A stretch of DNA of 64,000 nt from Triticum aestivum (taxonomy: Eukaryota > Streptophyta > Magnoliopsida > Poales > Poaceae): the NCBI RefSeq assembly GCF_018294505.1, contig NC_057811.1, forward strand, positions 403,398,790 through 403,462,789. The letters run 5' to 3'. Position numbers and translations under genes: made by a program. Below, piece by piece: positions 22,104-34,752 of this stretch. Position 1 is the first letter of the stretch; the number at the start of each line of letters is the position of its first letter. The notes below the pieces were generated by a model. That model made no database searches. It was not told the DNA's origin and saw only the letters and a list, made by a program, of their open reading frames with translations.

Positions 22104-23823
22104 TGTTGGGGAACGTAGTAATTTCAAAAAAAATCCTACGCACACGCAAGATCATGGTGATGCATAGCAACGAGAGGGGAGAGTGTTGTCCACGTACCCT
22201 CGTAGACCGAAAGCGGAAGCGTTAACACAATGCGGTTGATGTAGTCGTACGTCTTCACGATCCGACCGATCAAGTACCGAACGCACGGCACCTCCGAGTT
22301 CAACACACGTTCAGCTCGATGACGTCCCTTAAACTCCGATCCAGCCGAGTGTTGAGGGAGAGTTTCGTCAGCACGACGGCGTGGTGACGATGATGATGTT
22401 CTACCGACACAGGGCTTTGCCTAAGCACCGCTACGATATTATCGAGGTGTAATATGGTGGAGGGGGGCACCGCACACGGCTAAGAGATCAATAGATCAAT
22501 TGTTGTGTCTATGGGGTGCCCCCCTGCCCCCGTATATAAAGGAGCAAGGGGGAGGCCGCAAGCCAAGGAGGAGGGCGCGCCAGGGGGGGAGTCCTACTCC
22601 CACCGGGAGTAGCACTCCTCCTTTCTTTGTTGGAATAGGAGAAGGGGAGGGAGAAGGAGAAAGAAGGAAGGGGGCGCCCCCCCCTCCCTAGTCCAATTCG
22701 GACTAGTCCATGGGGAGGTGTGTGGCCACCTTTTGGGGCCTTTCTCTCCTTTCCCGTATGGCCCATTAAGGCCCAATACGAATTCCCGTAACTCTCCGGT
22801 ACTCCGAAAAATACCCGAATCACTCGGAACCTTTCCGAAGTCCGAATATAGTCGTCCAATATATCGATCTTTACGTCTCGGCCATTTCGAGACTCCTCGT
22901 CATGTCCCCGATCTCATCCGGGACTCCGAACTCCTTCGGTACATCAAAATACATAAACTCATAATATAACCGTCATCGTAACGTTAAGCGTGCGGACCCT
23001 ACGGGTTCGAGAACTATGTAGACATGACCGAGACACCTCTCCGGTCAATAACCAATAGCGGAACCTGGATGCTCATATTGGCTCCCACATATTCTACGAA
23101 GATCTTTATCGGTCAGACCGCATAACAACATACGTTGTTCCCTTTGTCATCGGTATGTTACTTGCCCGAGATTCGATCGTCGGTATCTCGATACCTAGTT
23201 CAATCTCGTTACCGGCAAGTCTCTTTACTCGTTCCGTAATACATCATCCCGCAACTAACTCATTAGTTACAATGCTTGCAAGGCTTATAGTGATGTGTAT
23301 TACTGAGTGGGCCCAGAGATACCTCTCCGACAATCGGAGTGACAAATCCTAATCTCGAAATACGCCAACCCAACAAGTACCTTTGGAGACACCTGTAGAG
23401 CACCTTTATAATCACCCAGTTACGTTGTGACGTTTGGTAGCACACAAAGTGTTCCTCCGGTAAACGGGAGTTGCATAATCTCATAGTCATAGGAACATGT
23501 ATAAGTCATGAAGAAAGCAATAGCAACATACTAAACGATCGAGTGCTAAGCTAACGGAATGGGTCAAGTCAATCACATCATTCTCCTAATGATGTGATCC
23601 CGTTAATCAAATGACAACTCATGTCTATGGCTAGGAAACATAACCATCTTTGATCAACGAGCTAGTCAAGTAGAGGCATACTAGTGACACTCTGTTTGTC
23701 TATGTATTCACACATGTATCAAGTTTCCGGTTAATACAATTCTAGCATGAATAATAAACATTTATCATGATATAAGGAAATAAATAATAACTTTATTATT
23801 GCCTCTAGGGCATATTTCCTTCA
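22104..23823 (-). repeat. 3' LTR of Angela A (1720 bp)
   Basis: Plus-strand ends tgttggggaacgtagtaatt and catatttccttca. The polypurine tract (minus strand gcaagtgggagac) adjoins it at 23824-23836. Confidence 0.95.
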
Positions 23824-23836
23824 GTCTCCCACTTGC

Positions 23837-26800
23837 ACTAGAGTCAATAATCTAGTTCACATCGCCATGTGATTTAACATCAATAGTTCACATCACCATG
23901 TGATTAACACCCATAGTTCACATCGTCATGTGACCAACACCCAAAGGGTTTACTAGAGTCAGTAATCTAGTTCACATCGCTATGTGATTAACACCCAAAG
24001 AGTACTAAGGTGTGATCATGTTTTGCTTGTGAGATAATTTTAGTCAACGGGTCTGTCACATTCAGATCCGTAAGTATTTTGCAAATTTCTATGTCTACAA
24101 TGCTCTGCACGGAGCTACTCTAGCTAATTGCTCCCACTTTCAATATGTATCTAGACCGAGACTTAGAGTCATCTAGATTAGTGTCAAAACTTGCATCGAC
24201 GTAACCCTTTACGACGAACCTTTTGTCACTTCCATAATCGAGAAACATATCCTTATTCCAGTAAGGATAATTTTGACCGCTGTCCAGTGATCTACTCCTA
24301 GATCACTATTGTACTCCCTTGCCAAAATCAGTGTAGGGTATACAATAGATCTGGTACACAGCATGGCATACTTTATAGAACCTATGGCCGAGGCATAGGG
24401 AATGACTTTCATTCTTTTCTATCTTCTGCCGTGGTCGGGCTTTGAGTCTTACTCAATTTCACACCTTGTAACACAGGCAAGAAACTCTTTCTTTGACTGT
24501 TCCATTTTGAACTACTTCAAAATCTTGTTAAGGTATGTACTCATTGAAAAAACTTATCAAGCGTCTTGATCTATCTCTATAGATCTTGATGCTCAATATG
24601 TAAGCAGCTTCACCGAGGTCTTTCTTTGAAAAACTCCTTTCAAACACTCCTTTATGCTTTGCAGAATAATTCTACATTATTTCCGATCAACAATATGTCA
24701 TTCACATATACTTATCAGAAATGTTGTAGTGCTCCCACTCACTTTCTTGTAAATACAGGCTTCACCGCAAGTCTGTATAAAACTATATCCTTTGATCAAC
24801 TTATCAAAGCGTATATTCCAACTCCGAGATACTTGCACCAGTCCATAGATGGATCGCTGGAGCTTGCATATTTTGTTAGCACCTTTAGGATTGACAAAAC
24901 CTTCTGGTTGCATCATATACAACTCTTCTTTAATAAATCCATTAAGGAATGCAGTTTTGTTTATCCATTTGCCAGATTTCATAAAATGCGGCAATTGCTA
25001 ACATGATTCGGACAGACTTAAGCATAGATACGAGTGAGAAACTCTCATCGTAGTCAACACCTTAAACTTGTCGAAAACCTTTTGCGACAATTCTAGCTTT
25101 GTAGATAGTAACACTACTATCAGCGTCCGTCTTCCTCTTGAAGATCCATTTAATCTCAATGGCTCGCCGATCATTGGGCAAGTCAATCAAAGTCCATACT
25201 TTGTTCTCATACATGGATCTCATCTCAGATTTCATGGCCTCAAGCCATTTTGCGGAATCTGGGCTCACCATCGCTTCTTCATAGTTCGTAGGTTCGTCAT
25301 GGTCTAGTAACATAACCTCCAGAACAGGATTACCGTACCACTCTGGTGCGGATCTTACTCTGGTTGACCTACGAGGTTCAGTAATAACTTGATCTGAAGT
25401 TCCATGATCATCATCATTAACTTCCTCACTAATTGGTATAGGCGTCACAGAAACTGGTTTCTGTGATGAACTACTTTCCAATAAGGGAGCAGGTACAATT
25501 ACCTCATCAAGTTCTACTTTCCTCCCACTCACTTCTTTCGAGAGAAACTCCTTCTCTAGAAAGGATCCATACTTAGCAACGAATGTCTTGCCTTCGGATC
25601 TGTGATAGAAGGTGTACCCAACTGTCTCCTTTGGGTATCCTATGAAGACACATTTCTCCGATTTGGGTTTGAGCTTATCAGGATGAAACTTTTTCACATA
25701 AGCATCGCAACCCCAAACTTTAAGAAACGACAACTTTGGTTTCTTGCCAAACCACAGTTCATAAGATGTCGTCTCAACGGATTTAGATGGTACCCTATTT
25801 AACGTGAATGTAGCTGTCTCTAATGCATAACCCCAAAACGATAGTGGTAGATCGGTAAGAGACATCATATATTGCACCATATCTAATAAAGTACGGTTAC
25901 GATGTTCGGACACACCATTACACTGTGGTGTTCCAGGTGGCGTGAGTAGTGAAACTATTTCACATTGTTTTTACTGAAGGCCAAACTCGTAACTCAAATA
26001 CTCTTCTCCACGATCAGATCGTAGAAACTTTATTTTCTTGTTACGATGATTTTCCACTTCACTCTGAAATTATATGAACTTTTCAAATGTTTCAGACTTC
26101 TGTTTCATTAAGTAGATATACCCATATCTGCTCAAATCATCTGTGAAGGTCAGAAATTAATGATACCTGCTACGAGCCTCAATATTCATCGGACCACATA
26201 CATCTGTATGTATGATTTCCAACAAATCTGTTGCTCTCTCCATAGTTCCGGAGAACGGCGTTTTAGTCATCTTGCCCATGAGGCACGGTTCGCAAGCATC
26301 AAGTGATTCATAATCAAGTGATTCCAAAATCCCATCAGTATGGAGTTTCTTCATGCGCTTTACACCAATATGACCTAAACGGCAGTGCCACAAATAAGTT
26401 GCACTATCATTATTAACTTTGCATCTTTTGGCTTCATTATTATGAATATGTGTATCACTACGATCGAGATCCAACAAACCATTTTATTGGGTGTATGACC
26501 ATAGAAGGTTTTATTCATGTAAACAGAACAACAATTATTCTCTAATTTAAATGAATAACCGTATTGCAACAAACATGATCAAATCATATTCATGCTCAAC
26601 GCAAACACCAAATAACACTTATTTAGTTTCAACACTAATCCCGAAAGTATAGGGAGTGTGCGATGATGATCATATCAATCTTGGAACCACTTCCAATACA
26701 CATCGTCACTTCATCCTTAACTAGTTTCTGTTCATTTGCAACTCCCGTTTCGAGTTACTACTCTTTAGCAACTGAACCAGTATCAAATACCGAGGGGTTG

Positions 26801-27669
26801 CTATAAACACTAGTAAAGTACACATCAATAACATGTATATCCAATATACCTTTGTTCACTTTGCCATCCTTCTTATCCACCAAATACTTGGGGCAGTTCC
26901 GCTTCCAGTGACCAGTCCCTTTGCAGTAGAAGCACTTAGTCTCAGGCTTAGGTACAGACTTGGGCTTCTTCACTTGAGTAGCAACTTGCTTGCCGTTCTT
27001 TTTGAAGTTCCCCTTCTATCCCTTTGCCCTTTTCTTGAAACTAGTGGTCTTGTTAACCATCAACACTTGATGCTCTTTCTTGATTTCTACCTTCGTCGAT
27101 TTCAGCATCACGAAGAGCTTGAGAACTACTTTCGTCATCCCTTGCATACTATAGTTCATCACGAAGTTCTACTAACTTGGTGATGGTGACTAGAGAATTC
27201 TGTCAATCACTATTTTATCTGGAAGATTAACTCCCACTTGATTCAAGCGATTGTAGTACCCAGACAATCTGAGCACATGCTCACTGCTTGAGCTATTCTC
27301 CTCCATCTTTTAGCTATAGAACTTGTTGGAGACTTCATATCTCTCAACTCGGGTATTTGCTTGAAATATTAACTTCAACTCCTGGAACATCTCATATGGT
27401 CCATGACGTTCAAAACGTCTTTGAAGTCCCGATTCTAAGCCGTTAAGCATGGTGCACTAAACTATCAAGTAGTCATCATATTGAGCTAGCCAAACGTTCA
27501 TAACGTCTGCATCTGCTCCTGCAATAGGTCTGTCACCTAGCGGTGCATCAAGGACATAATTCTTCTGTGCAGCAATGAGGATAATCCTCAGATCACGGAT
27601 CCAATCCGCATCTTTGCTACTAACATCTTTCAACATAATTTTCTCTAGGAACATATCAAAAATAAACAC
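23837..27669 (-). pseudogene. Angela A gag-pol polyprotein, many lesions
   Basis: Copia gag-pol read on the minus strand. Gag N terminus 27669-27457 (MLKDVSSKDADWIRDLRIIL) is cut by a stop after DDYLIV. The zinc knuckle CFYCKGTGHWKRNC is intact at 26934-26893. The GAG-pre-integrase domain with the integrase zinc site (LWHCRLGHIGVKRM ... CEPCLMGK) is at 26477-26157. The integrase C-terminal part and hinge (LSFWGYALETATF; WGCDAYVKKFHPDKL) and the start of reverse transcriptase (WLEAMKSEMRSMYENKVW; EIKWIFKRK) share a 283-codon open frame 25913-25062. The polymerase core continues at 24994-24698 (TAFLNGFIKEELYMMQPEGF; LQRSIYGLVQVSRSWNIRF). The YVDD box is frameshifted and its first Asp is Asn. 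An RNase H remnant is around 24412-24050. It cannot make active enzyme. Several lesions are identical in Angela B. Confidence 0.9.
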
Positions 27670-28907
27670 AGGGAAGCAACAACGCGAGCTATTGATCTAC
27701 AACATAATTTGCAAAATACTATCAGGACTAAGTTCATGATAAATTTAAGTTCAATTAATCATATTACTTAAGAACTCCCACTTAGATAGACATCCCTCTA
27801 ATCCTCTAACTGATCACGTGATCCATATCAACTAAACCATGTCCGATCATCACGTGAGATGGAGTAGTTTCAATGGTGAACATCACTATGTTGATCATAT
27901 CTACTATATGATTCACGCTCGACCTTTCGGTCTCCGTGTTCCGAGGCCATATCTGCATATGCTAGGCTCGTCAAGTTTAACCTGAGTATTCCGCGTGTGC
28001 AACTGTTTTGCACCCATTGTATTTGAACGTAGAGCCTATCACATCCGATCATCACGTGGTGTCTCAGCACGAAGAACTTTCGCAACGGTGCATACTCAGG
28101 GAGAACACTTTTATCTTGAAATTTTAGTGAGAGATCATCTTATAATGCTACCGTCAATCAAAGCAAGATAAGATGCATAAAAGATAAACATCACATGCAA
28201 TCAATATAAGTGATATGATATGGCCATCATCATCTTGTGCTTGTGATCTCCATCTCCGAAGCACCGTCATGATCACCATCGTCACCGGCGCGACACCTTG
28301 ATCTCCATCGTAGCATCGTTGTCGTCTCGCCAACTATTGCTTTTACGACTATCGCTACCGCTTAGTGATAAAGTAAAATAATTACATGGCGATTGCATTT
28401 CATACAATAAAGCGACAACCATATGGCTCCTGCCAATTGCCGATAACTCGGTTACAAAACATGATCATCTCATACAATAAAATATAGCATCATGTCTTGA
28501 CCATATCACATCACAACATGCCCTGCAAAAACAAGTTAGACGTCCTCTACTTTGTTGTTGCAAGTTTTACGTGGCTGCTACGGGCTTAGCAAGAACCGTT
28601 CTTACCTACGCATCAAAACCACAACGATAGTTTGTCAAGTTGGTGTTGTTTTAACCTTCGCAAGGACCGGGCGTAGCCACACTCGGTTCAACTAAAGTGA
28701 GAGAGACAGACACCCGCTATTCACCTTTAAGCAACGAGTGCTCGCAACGGTGAAACCAGTCTCGCGTAAGCGTACGCGTAATGTCGGTCCGGTCCGCTTC
28801 ATCTCACAATACCGCTGAACCAAACTATGACATGCTGGTAAGCAGTATGACTTATATCGCCCACAACTCACTTGTGTTCTACTCGTGCATAACATCAACG
28901 CATAAAA
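27670..28907 (-). other. Angela A untranslated leader
   Basis: About 1.2 kb between primer site and gag with no coding frame, as is usual for Angela/BARE elements, which have long leaders with packaging and dimerisation signals. Collinear with 45919-47205 of Angela B. Confidence 0.7.
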
Positions 28908-28923
28908 CCAGGCTCGGATGCCA
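28908..28923 (-). promoter_or_regulatory. Primer-binding site of Angela A (initiator tRNA-Met type)
   Basis: Minus strand tggcatccgagcctgg, one base after the 5' LTR, close to the canonical copia site tggtatcagagc that pairs with initiator tRNA-Met. Confidence 0.75.
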
Positions 28924-28924
28924 C

Positions 28925-30642
28925 TGTTGGGGAACGTAGTAATTTCAAAAATATTCCTACGCACACGCAAGATCATGGTGATGCATAGCAACGAGAGGGG
29001 AGAGTGTTGTCCACGTACCCTCGTAGACCGAAAGCGGAAGCGTTAACACAACACGGTTGATGTAGTCGTACGTCTTCACGATCCGACCAATCAAGTACCG
29101 AACGCACGGCACCTCCGAGTTCAGCACACGTTCAGCTCGATGACGTCCCTCGAACTCCGATCCAGCCGAGTGTTGAGGGAGAGTTTCGTCAGCACGACGG
29201 TGTGGTGACGATGATGATGTTCTACGGACGCAGGGCTTCGCCTAAGCACCGCGACGATATTATCGAGGTGTAATATGGTGGAGGGGGGCACCGCACACGG
29301 CTAAGAGATCTCAAGGATCAATTGTTGTGTCTCTGGGGTGCCCCCCTGCCCCCGTATATAAAGGAGCAAGGGGGAGGCCGCCGGCCAAGGAGGAGGGCGC
29401 GCCAAGGGGGGAGTCCTACTCCCACCGGGAGTAGGACTCCTCCTTTCCTTGTTGGAATAGGAGAAGGGGAGGGAGAAGGAGAAAGAAGGAAGGGGGCGCC
29501 CCCCTCCCTCGTCCAATTCGGACTTGTCCATGGGGAGGGGTGCGGCCACCCTTTGGGGCCTTTCTCTCCTTTCCCGTATGGCCCATTAAGGCCCAATACG
29601 AATTCCCGTAACTCTCCGGTACTCCGAAAAATACCCGAATCACTCGGAACCTTTCCGAAGTCCGAATATAGTCGTCCAATATATCGATCTTTACGTCTCG
29701 GCCATTTTGAGACTCCTCGTCATGTCCCCGATCTCATCCGGGACTCCGAACTTCTTCGGTACATCAAAATACATAAACTCATAATATAACCGTCATCGTA
29801 ACGTTAAGCGTGCAGACCCTATGGGTTCGAGAACTATGTAGACATGACCGAGACACCTCTCCGGTCAATAACCAATAGCGGAACCTGGATGCGCATATTG
29901 GCTCCCACATATTCTACAAAGATCTTTATCGGTCAGACCGCATAACAACATACGTTGTTCCTTTGTCATCGGTATGTTACTTGCCCGAGATTCGATCGTC
30001 GGTATCTCGATACCTAGTTCAATCTCGTTACCGGCAAGTCTCTTTACTCGTTCTGTAATACATCATCCCGCAACTAACTCATTAGTTACAATGCTTGCAA
30101 GGCTTATAGTGATGTGTATTACTGAGTGGGCCCAGAGATACCTCTCCGACAATCGGAGTGACAAATCCTAATCTTGAAATACGCCAACCCAACAAGTACC
30201 TTTGGATACACCTGTAGAGCACCTTTATAATCACCCAGTTACGTTGTGACGTTTGGTAGCACACAAAGTGTTCCTCCGGTAAACGGGAGTTGCATAATAT
30301 CATAGTCATAGGAACATGTATAAGTCATGAAGAAAGCAATAGCAACATACTAAACGATCGAGTGCTAAGCTAACGGAATGGGTCAAGTCAATCACATCAT
30401 TCTCCTAATGATTTGATCCCGTTAATCAAATGACAACTCATGTCTATGGCTAGGAAACATAACCATCTTTGATCAACGAGCTAGTCAAGTAGAGGCATAC
30501 TAGTGACACTCTGTTTGTCTATGTATTCACACATGTATCAAGTTTCCGGTTAATACAATTCTAGCATGAATAATAAACATTTATCATGATATAAGGAAAT
30601 AAATAATAACTTTATTATTGCCTCTAGGGCATATTTCCTTCA
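28925..30642 (-). repeat. 5' LTR of Angela A (1718 bp)
   Basis: Same termini as the partner at 22104-23823. A TATA box (minus-strand tttatata, 29355-29362) and just upstream of it a palindrome agtcctactccc/gggagtaggact around 29412-29438 mark the promoter. Confidence 0.95.
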
Positions 30643-30647
30643 CTACT

Positions 30648-31126
30648 TTTCACGGACGTGATGCCTCTATACATGATCATACCTAGATATTCTCATAACT
30701 ATGCTCAATTCTATCAATTGCTCAACAATAATTTGTTCACTCACCGTAATACTTATGCTCTTGAGAGAAGCCACTAGTGAAACCCATGGCCCCCGGGTCT
30801 ATTTTCCATCATATGAATCTTCCAACACTTAGCTATTTTATTGCCTTTTATTTTACTTTGCATCTTTATTATAAAAATACCAAAAATATTATCTTATCAT
30901 ACCTATCAGATCTCACTTTCGTAAGTGACCGTGAAGGGATTGACAACCCCTTTATTGCGTTGGTTGCGAGGTTTTTATTTGTTTGTGTAGGTGCGAGGGA
31001 CTTGAGCATGGCCTCCTACTGGATTGATACCTTGGTTCTCAAAAACTGAGGGAAATACTTATGCTACTTTGCTGCATCACCCTTTCCTCTTCAAGGGAAA
31101 ACCAACGCAGTGCTCAAGAGGTAGCA
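30648..31126 (+). repeat. 3' LTR of element T, part 2
   Basis: Resumes tttcacggacgtgatgcctc and ends tcaagaggtagca, matching the last 480 bases of 15020-16593. Confidence 0.92.
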
Positions 31127-31131
31127 AATGG

Positions 31132-31686
31132 ATACTAGGGATCAAGCCCTAACAATACTAACTCGATTACATGATGAATCTCATCCAACTCCTCACCGAT
31201 CAGCGAGTCTACAAAGGAATTACTCACTCCCGGTGGGGAGCGTCATGGAATTGGCGATGGAGATGGGTTGGTGATGATGAAAAACGAAGATCCCCCTTTC
31301 CGGAGCCCCAAACGGACTCAAGATCTGCCCTCCCAAGGAAGAACAGAGCTTGGCGGCGGCTCCGTCTCATGGATCCCGATAATTCTTTCTCCCTAATTTT
31401 TTCTGAAATAATGTGAATTTATAGTATGAGGGGGGTCATCAGCGGGGCCACCAGGTGGGTGCAACCCACCTAGGCGCGCCAGGAGAGGGGGGGCGCCCTG
31501 GTGGGTTGTGCCCACCCAGGGGCTCCTCTCTGGTGGGTCTTGGCTTCAAAAATTCTTATTATTGATATAAAAAATGTTTGCAAGGTTTCGTTCCAGTCCG
31601 GGGTTAGTTTCATTCAAATCATGCAAATTAGAGTCCAAAACAAGAGGAAAAGTGTGAGAAAAAGTAGATACGTTGGGGACGTATCA
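31132..31686 (-). repeat. 5' LTR of element S, part 2, with internal deletion
   Basis: Resumes atactagggatcaagcccta and ends ttggggacgtatca. Relative to the intact partner it lacks about 75 bases at a junction near 31595 (cgttccagtccgggg), in the U3 end of the LTR. Confidence 0.9.
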
Positions 31687-31691
31687 GTAGG

Positions 31692-32400
31692 TGATTTTTG
31701 ATGGAAATATGTTGTAAGCATATATGTGGTTCGAGGTCTTATATTTATATCCATGCTTAATATTATGAAACATCATGCGTATGAGAGATGATACTAGTGA
31801 AACTATGAAATGCAACCATATTTTACACATAAGAAATAACTTTAAGATTAATATGCACTTTTATTTCCATCCTTTTATTAGTACAAGGATACTTATATTG
31901 TCATTATCTTGTAATAATCGTGAAACTATGCAACTATTTTAATTAACAAGTGCACTAGGTGTATTGTGGACATAAAGCTGTCTAATATTTATTCCACGGT
32001 CATTTGATGGAGGGAAACCAAACACCCTTTATCTCTCGGAGGTTGAGAACCTTATCTCGCCCACTTGGGAGGAAAATTTGTTGTTGTCTACAAACCTCAA
32101 GCTTGGGGGCCAACAAGAGAAACAAGGATGTTTAGTAGGTAACAAGCATTGCACCATATGAACTTTAGGTGGTTACATTTAATTGTATAATTAGTGACAA
32201 TAAAAAAGTCAGAAAATATGTGTCCTTTGACAACACTGACATCAAATGCATCTATCATCCAGAAAATTTGCAAATATAAATCTAATCTACACAAAAATAA
32301 TCGTTTAAGACAAAGTTTACCATTAACATTATTTGTACCATGGTTAGTGTGTAAAGATACCATCAGCTACATAATGTGTCCTTTTTGTATCCATTTGTAG
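31692..32400. other. Right flank of the nest, nothing firmly recognised
   Basis: AT-rich, no gene-like frame. A polypurine-like motif caagcttgggggcc at 32097-32110 hints at the remnant of an older gypsy element into which S may have inserted. Confidence 0.35.
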
Positions 32401-34430
32401 CTTTTTTTTGAAAAGGAGGATAACCCCCGGCCTCTGCATCAGAGTGATGCATGCAACCATATATTATTAAGAAAAAAGTCCATTTTACTACCATTAAGAA
32501 AGTCGGTGGTTCACATAGCCCCTGATGTTTTTTGTTCCTTTACATCGCTCAACAATACCATACCGGTCAAAAAACATCCCTGAGTGATTTGCCCCAATCG
32601 GATGCTAACGCGTACATGGTAAATGACGGTATTTGACCTACGGTGGGTCCCTCTCTCCTAGCCACTCTAACTGACTATTGGGTCCGGTCAACGCTGACTG
32701 TGCCAGTCAAATATGACACATGGGGTCCACATCTCGGTTGCACAAAAACTAACAGGGGATTTATTTAGCCCTAACTGCATCATTAAAGCCGGGGGACTCA
32801 CATGTCACTGTCTCGAACTAACCTTAATCAACCTAAACTAATGACGCCGTGTGTTGGCACAGCCGGGGTTAACTGTCGGTGATGTCAAATCACGGTGGTG
32901 CTCCTCTGGAGGCCACGACGGCGGCGTTGGAGGCTACCAGGGCATAGCTTGCGCTCGCCCGGATCCATGGTTGGTCGTAGGAGACCGTGGGATGGCCGGA
33001 AGTAGGCTACCGACGGAGCTGAGCGGTGGCAGAGGCATGCCTCTGACGACGTCGGTGTTACGACACGAACCCAAGTGAACTAGGCAGTAGGGCGGAATCT
33101 ATGGACCTATGGGGGCACGGGAGGTGGCATAACGATGCAAGGGGAGCTCGCCAACGAGGAGCATGACAACCATGGCGAACGGCGGCACTGAGCTCGCGTG
33201 GACGACGACTACAGTATGAGTGCGAGCTCTAAAGGAGAGGGGGAAATGAGAGAAGCTCACCGCGAGTCTAACGATGGCGAAGGTTGGGCCTGGGCTCATC
33301 TATGTGCGGCAAATCATTCGTCGGCGTCCGGTGGCCGCAGTCGGAGAAGACAACCCGATTGGGTCGAGTCCGGGCGTATGGGCTTGATCCTTCGGTGTAG
33401 AGGACCGGCGTGAGATTTTGGAGGCTCTGGACATGGTGGTTTGGTGAGGGGTAGCCGGTGGCTACGTCGACAGCTGGCGGTGCTCTGGGGTGCTCAAATT
33501 TGAGAGAGGCAAGGAAAGAATGAGACACGGTGCTCCTAGTTCAGCCCCAGCCCGACGTACTGGTCGCCGCTGGCGACCCCCGGCTCCCCGCACCCGTCGC
33601 CGCCGGTGGCCATCGCCGGCCGGAGAGGCCCGAGGCTACACAGGGAAGGCGGAGGAAACCCCACAGTCAACAAAACGGCCTTGACCGAGTCCAACTCAGC
33701 AAAACCACCTGACCAAATCCACTTCGGGTGAGTATTGAACGGTATTGGTTTTATTCAGGGGTTAAGTGAACCATTTTGGACTTCAGGGAGTTATGTGAAC
33801 CATCGACTTTCTTCAGGATAGTAAAATGGACTTTTTTTATTAATAATAATGCAAAATCTAGCAGTCGAACAACCTCGACCCGAAAATAAAGCGGAAAACA
33901 AACCTTGAGGCCGCATACCTCGCGACAGTAACTCCTCCAGATAGCAACTAACCCTATGTTACAAGACACACCAGAAACAAAAAATACACAAGTCCTAGGT
34001 TACGCCTTCAAGAAAGAATCACCGCACGTGCGCCAATGATGGCGAGTCCACCACAAGGTTGAACTCCGGATTCTCATCCCCAAAGCCAAACTTTAATCCA
34101 CCACCTTCAGCAAGGATACGTCGCATGCGCGCGTCGACATAGCCCAATTAGAGATCTTGTGTTTCCACCGGAGTGCATAAACTCGTCGTTGAAGCCCGTC
34201 TGTACCGTCCGCCCTTATTCGTCTACCAATGCCTTGATAGCTGGATACCTCTCGAGAAGACAACGGAAGACAAAGACGTCCCATATCGCTTGCCTCCCAC
34301 TACTGTCGCACCACCTTCGACCCAACAAGTACACACTAAACATGGCACCTCCGCCGGAGCCACCGTGCATAGCTCAAACTACGATTTCAAAAATCTTGTC
34401 ATGGTAGACCATGAGGTGTCTGTATTAACA
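32401..34430. repeat. Dispersed grass repeat interrupted by a TIR element
   Basis: The left part (ggaggataacccccggcctc, 32417 onward) resembles a repeat I know from many Triticeae loci but cannot classify. It is interrupted at about 32470 by a TIR element and appears to resume near 33839, continuing to roughly 34430. No intact protein frame. Confidence 0.4.
32471..33838. mobile_element. TIR element of about 1.37 kb, MULE-like candidate
   Basis: Termini are long inverted repeats: aaaaaagtccattttactac... taagaaagtcggtggttcacata at the left and, inverted, the same with few changes at 33790-33838 (about 50 bases). Flanks are AT-rich (tattattaa / attaataat), so the target duplication is ambiguous. 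The inside is GC-rich (about 32850-33700), with short frames lacking known domains; it may be captured host DNA, as in Pack-MULEs. Superfamily assignment is tentative. Confidence 0.55.
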
Positions 34431-34492
34431 TAAAAAATCTTGACTTTTTAAGTTCCCAGATTATCATATCGTACTTCTCCACCTAACATGTA

Positions 34493-34752
34493 CTCTCCCG
34501 TTTCAAGTTAATTGAAGTTTTAGGTTTGTTCTATGTCAAACTTGTTTATTTGTCAAAAGAAAGTCAAACTTGTTTAAGATGACCAAGTTTATAGAAAAAT
34601 GCTTTGGGACCACAATGGAAATATATTTTATGAAGAATCTAATGAAACTAATCTGATATTCAAGATGTTAGTATATTTTTCTTTCGACTTGGTCAAGCAT
34701 AAGCAAGTTTGACTTAGGATAAAGGTAGAACTTCGATTAATTTTGAACAGAG
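34493..34752. mobile_element. Stowaway-like MITE, eroded
   Basis: The left end ctctcccgtttcaagttaat and the inverted right end ctctgttcaaaattaatcg match the grass Stowaway style terminus for about 24 bases with mismatches. The inside contains the usual tcaaacttg/caagtttga inverted words. TA is present on the left only. Confidence 0.5.

Larger units (their letters stand above)
22104..30642 (-). mobile_element. Angela-type copia LTR retrotransposon A, complete, coding part decayed
   Basis: An 8539-bp element on the minus strand inserted in the 3' LTR of T. Target duplication ctact occurs at 22099-22103 and 30643-30647; the undisrupted T LTR at about 16096-16130 shows the empty site. LTRs begin tgaaggaaatatgccctag and end acgttccccaaca in element orientation, the well-known Angela (BARE/WIS relative) termini. 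Gag and pol remnants are in standard copia order (gag, protease, integrase, reverse transcriptase, RNase H). The two LTRs differ at roughly 40 of 1720 positions by eye. Confidence 0.95.
15020..31126 (+). mobile_element. Gypsy element T (tRNA-Asp primer, no pol), interrupted by Angela A
   Basis: LTR retrotransposon on the plus strand inserted in the 5' LTR of S. The flanks actgg (15015-15019) and aatgg (31127-31131) are a 5-base target duplication with single changes; the other S LTR reads agtgg there. Without Angela it is about 7.56 kb. The internal region holds one ORF of about 450 codons (one stop inside) and roughly 2.8 kb of non-coding DNA, with no protease, reverse transcriptase or integrase. 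It is therefore a non-autonomous element. LTRs differ at about 3 percent of positions by eye. Confidence 0.9.
6132..31686 (-). mobile_element. Gypsy element S (Athila lineage, gag-protease type), interrupted by T
   Basis: Outermost element of the nest, on the minus strand. LTRs end in TG...CA (tgataacccacaagtata and gagacgtatca on the plus strand). The exact 5-base target duplication gtagg flanks it at 6127-6131 and 31687-31691. Without the T insertion it is about 9.4 kb. Order in transcription direction: 5' LTR, tRNA-Asp-type primer site, gag, protease, LTR-like internal promoter, ORF of 342 residues, polypurine tract, 3' LTR. No reverse transcriptase, RNase H or integrase was found, so it is non-autonomous. 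LTR sequence and layout resemble abundant Triticeae families of the Sabrina/WHAM kind; I cannot fix the family name without a TREP comparison. Confidence 0.9.

Noticed and set aside
29322..29789. 155-codon open frame inside an Angela LTR, and similar frames in the other three LTRs
   Set aside because: LTR DNA without protein homology; the frames differ between LTRs and reflect low stop density in GC-rich U3.
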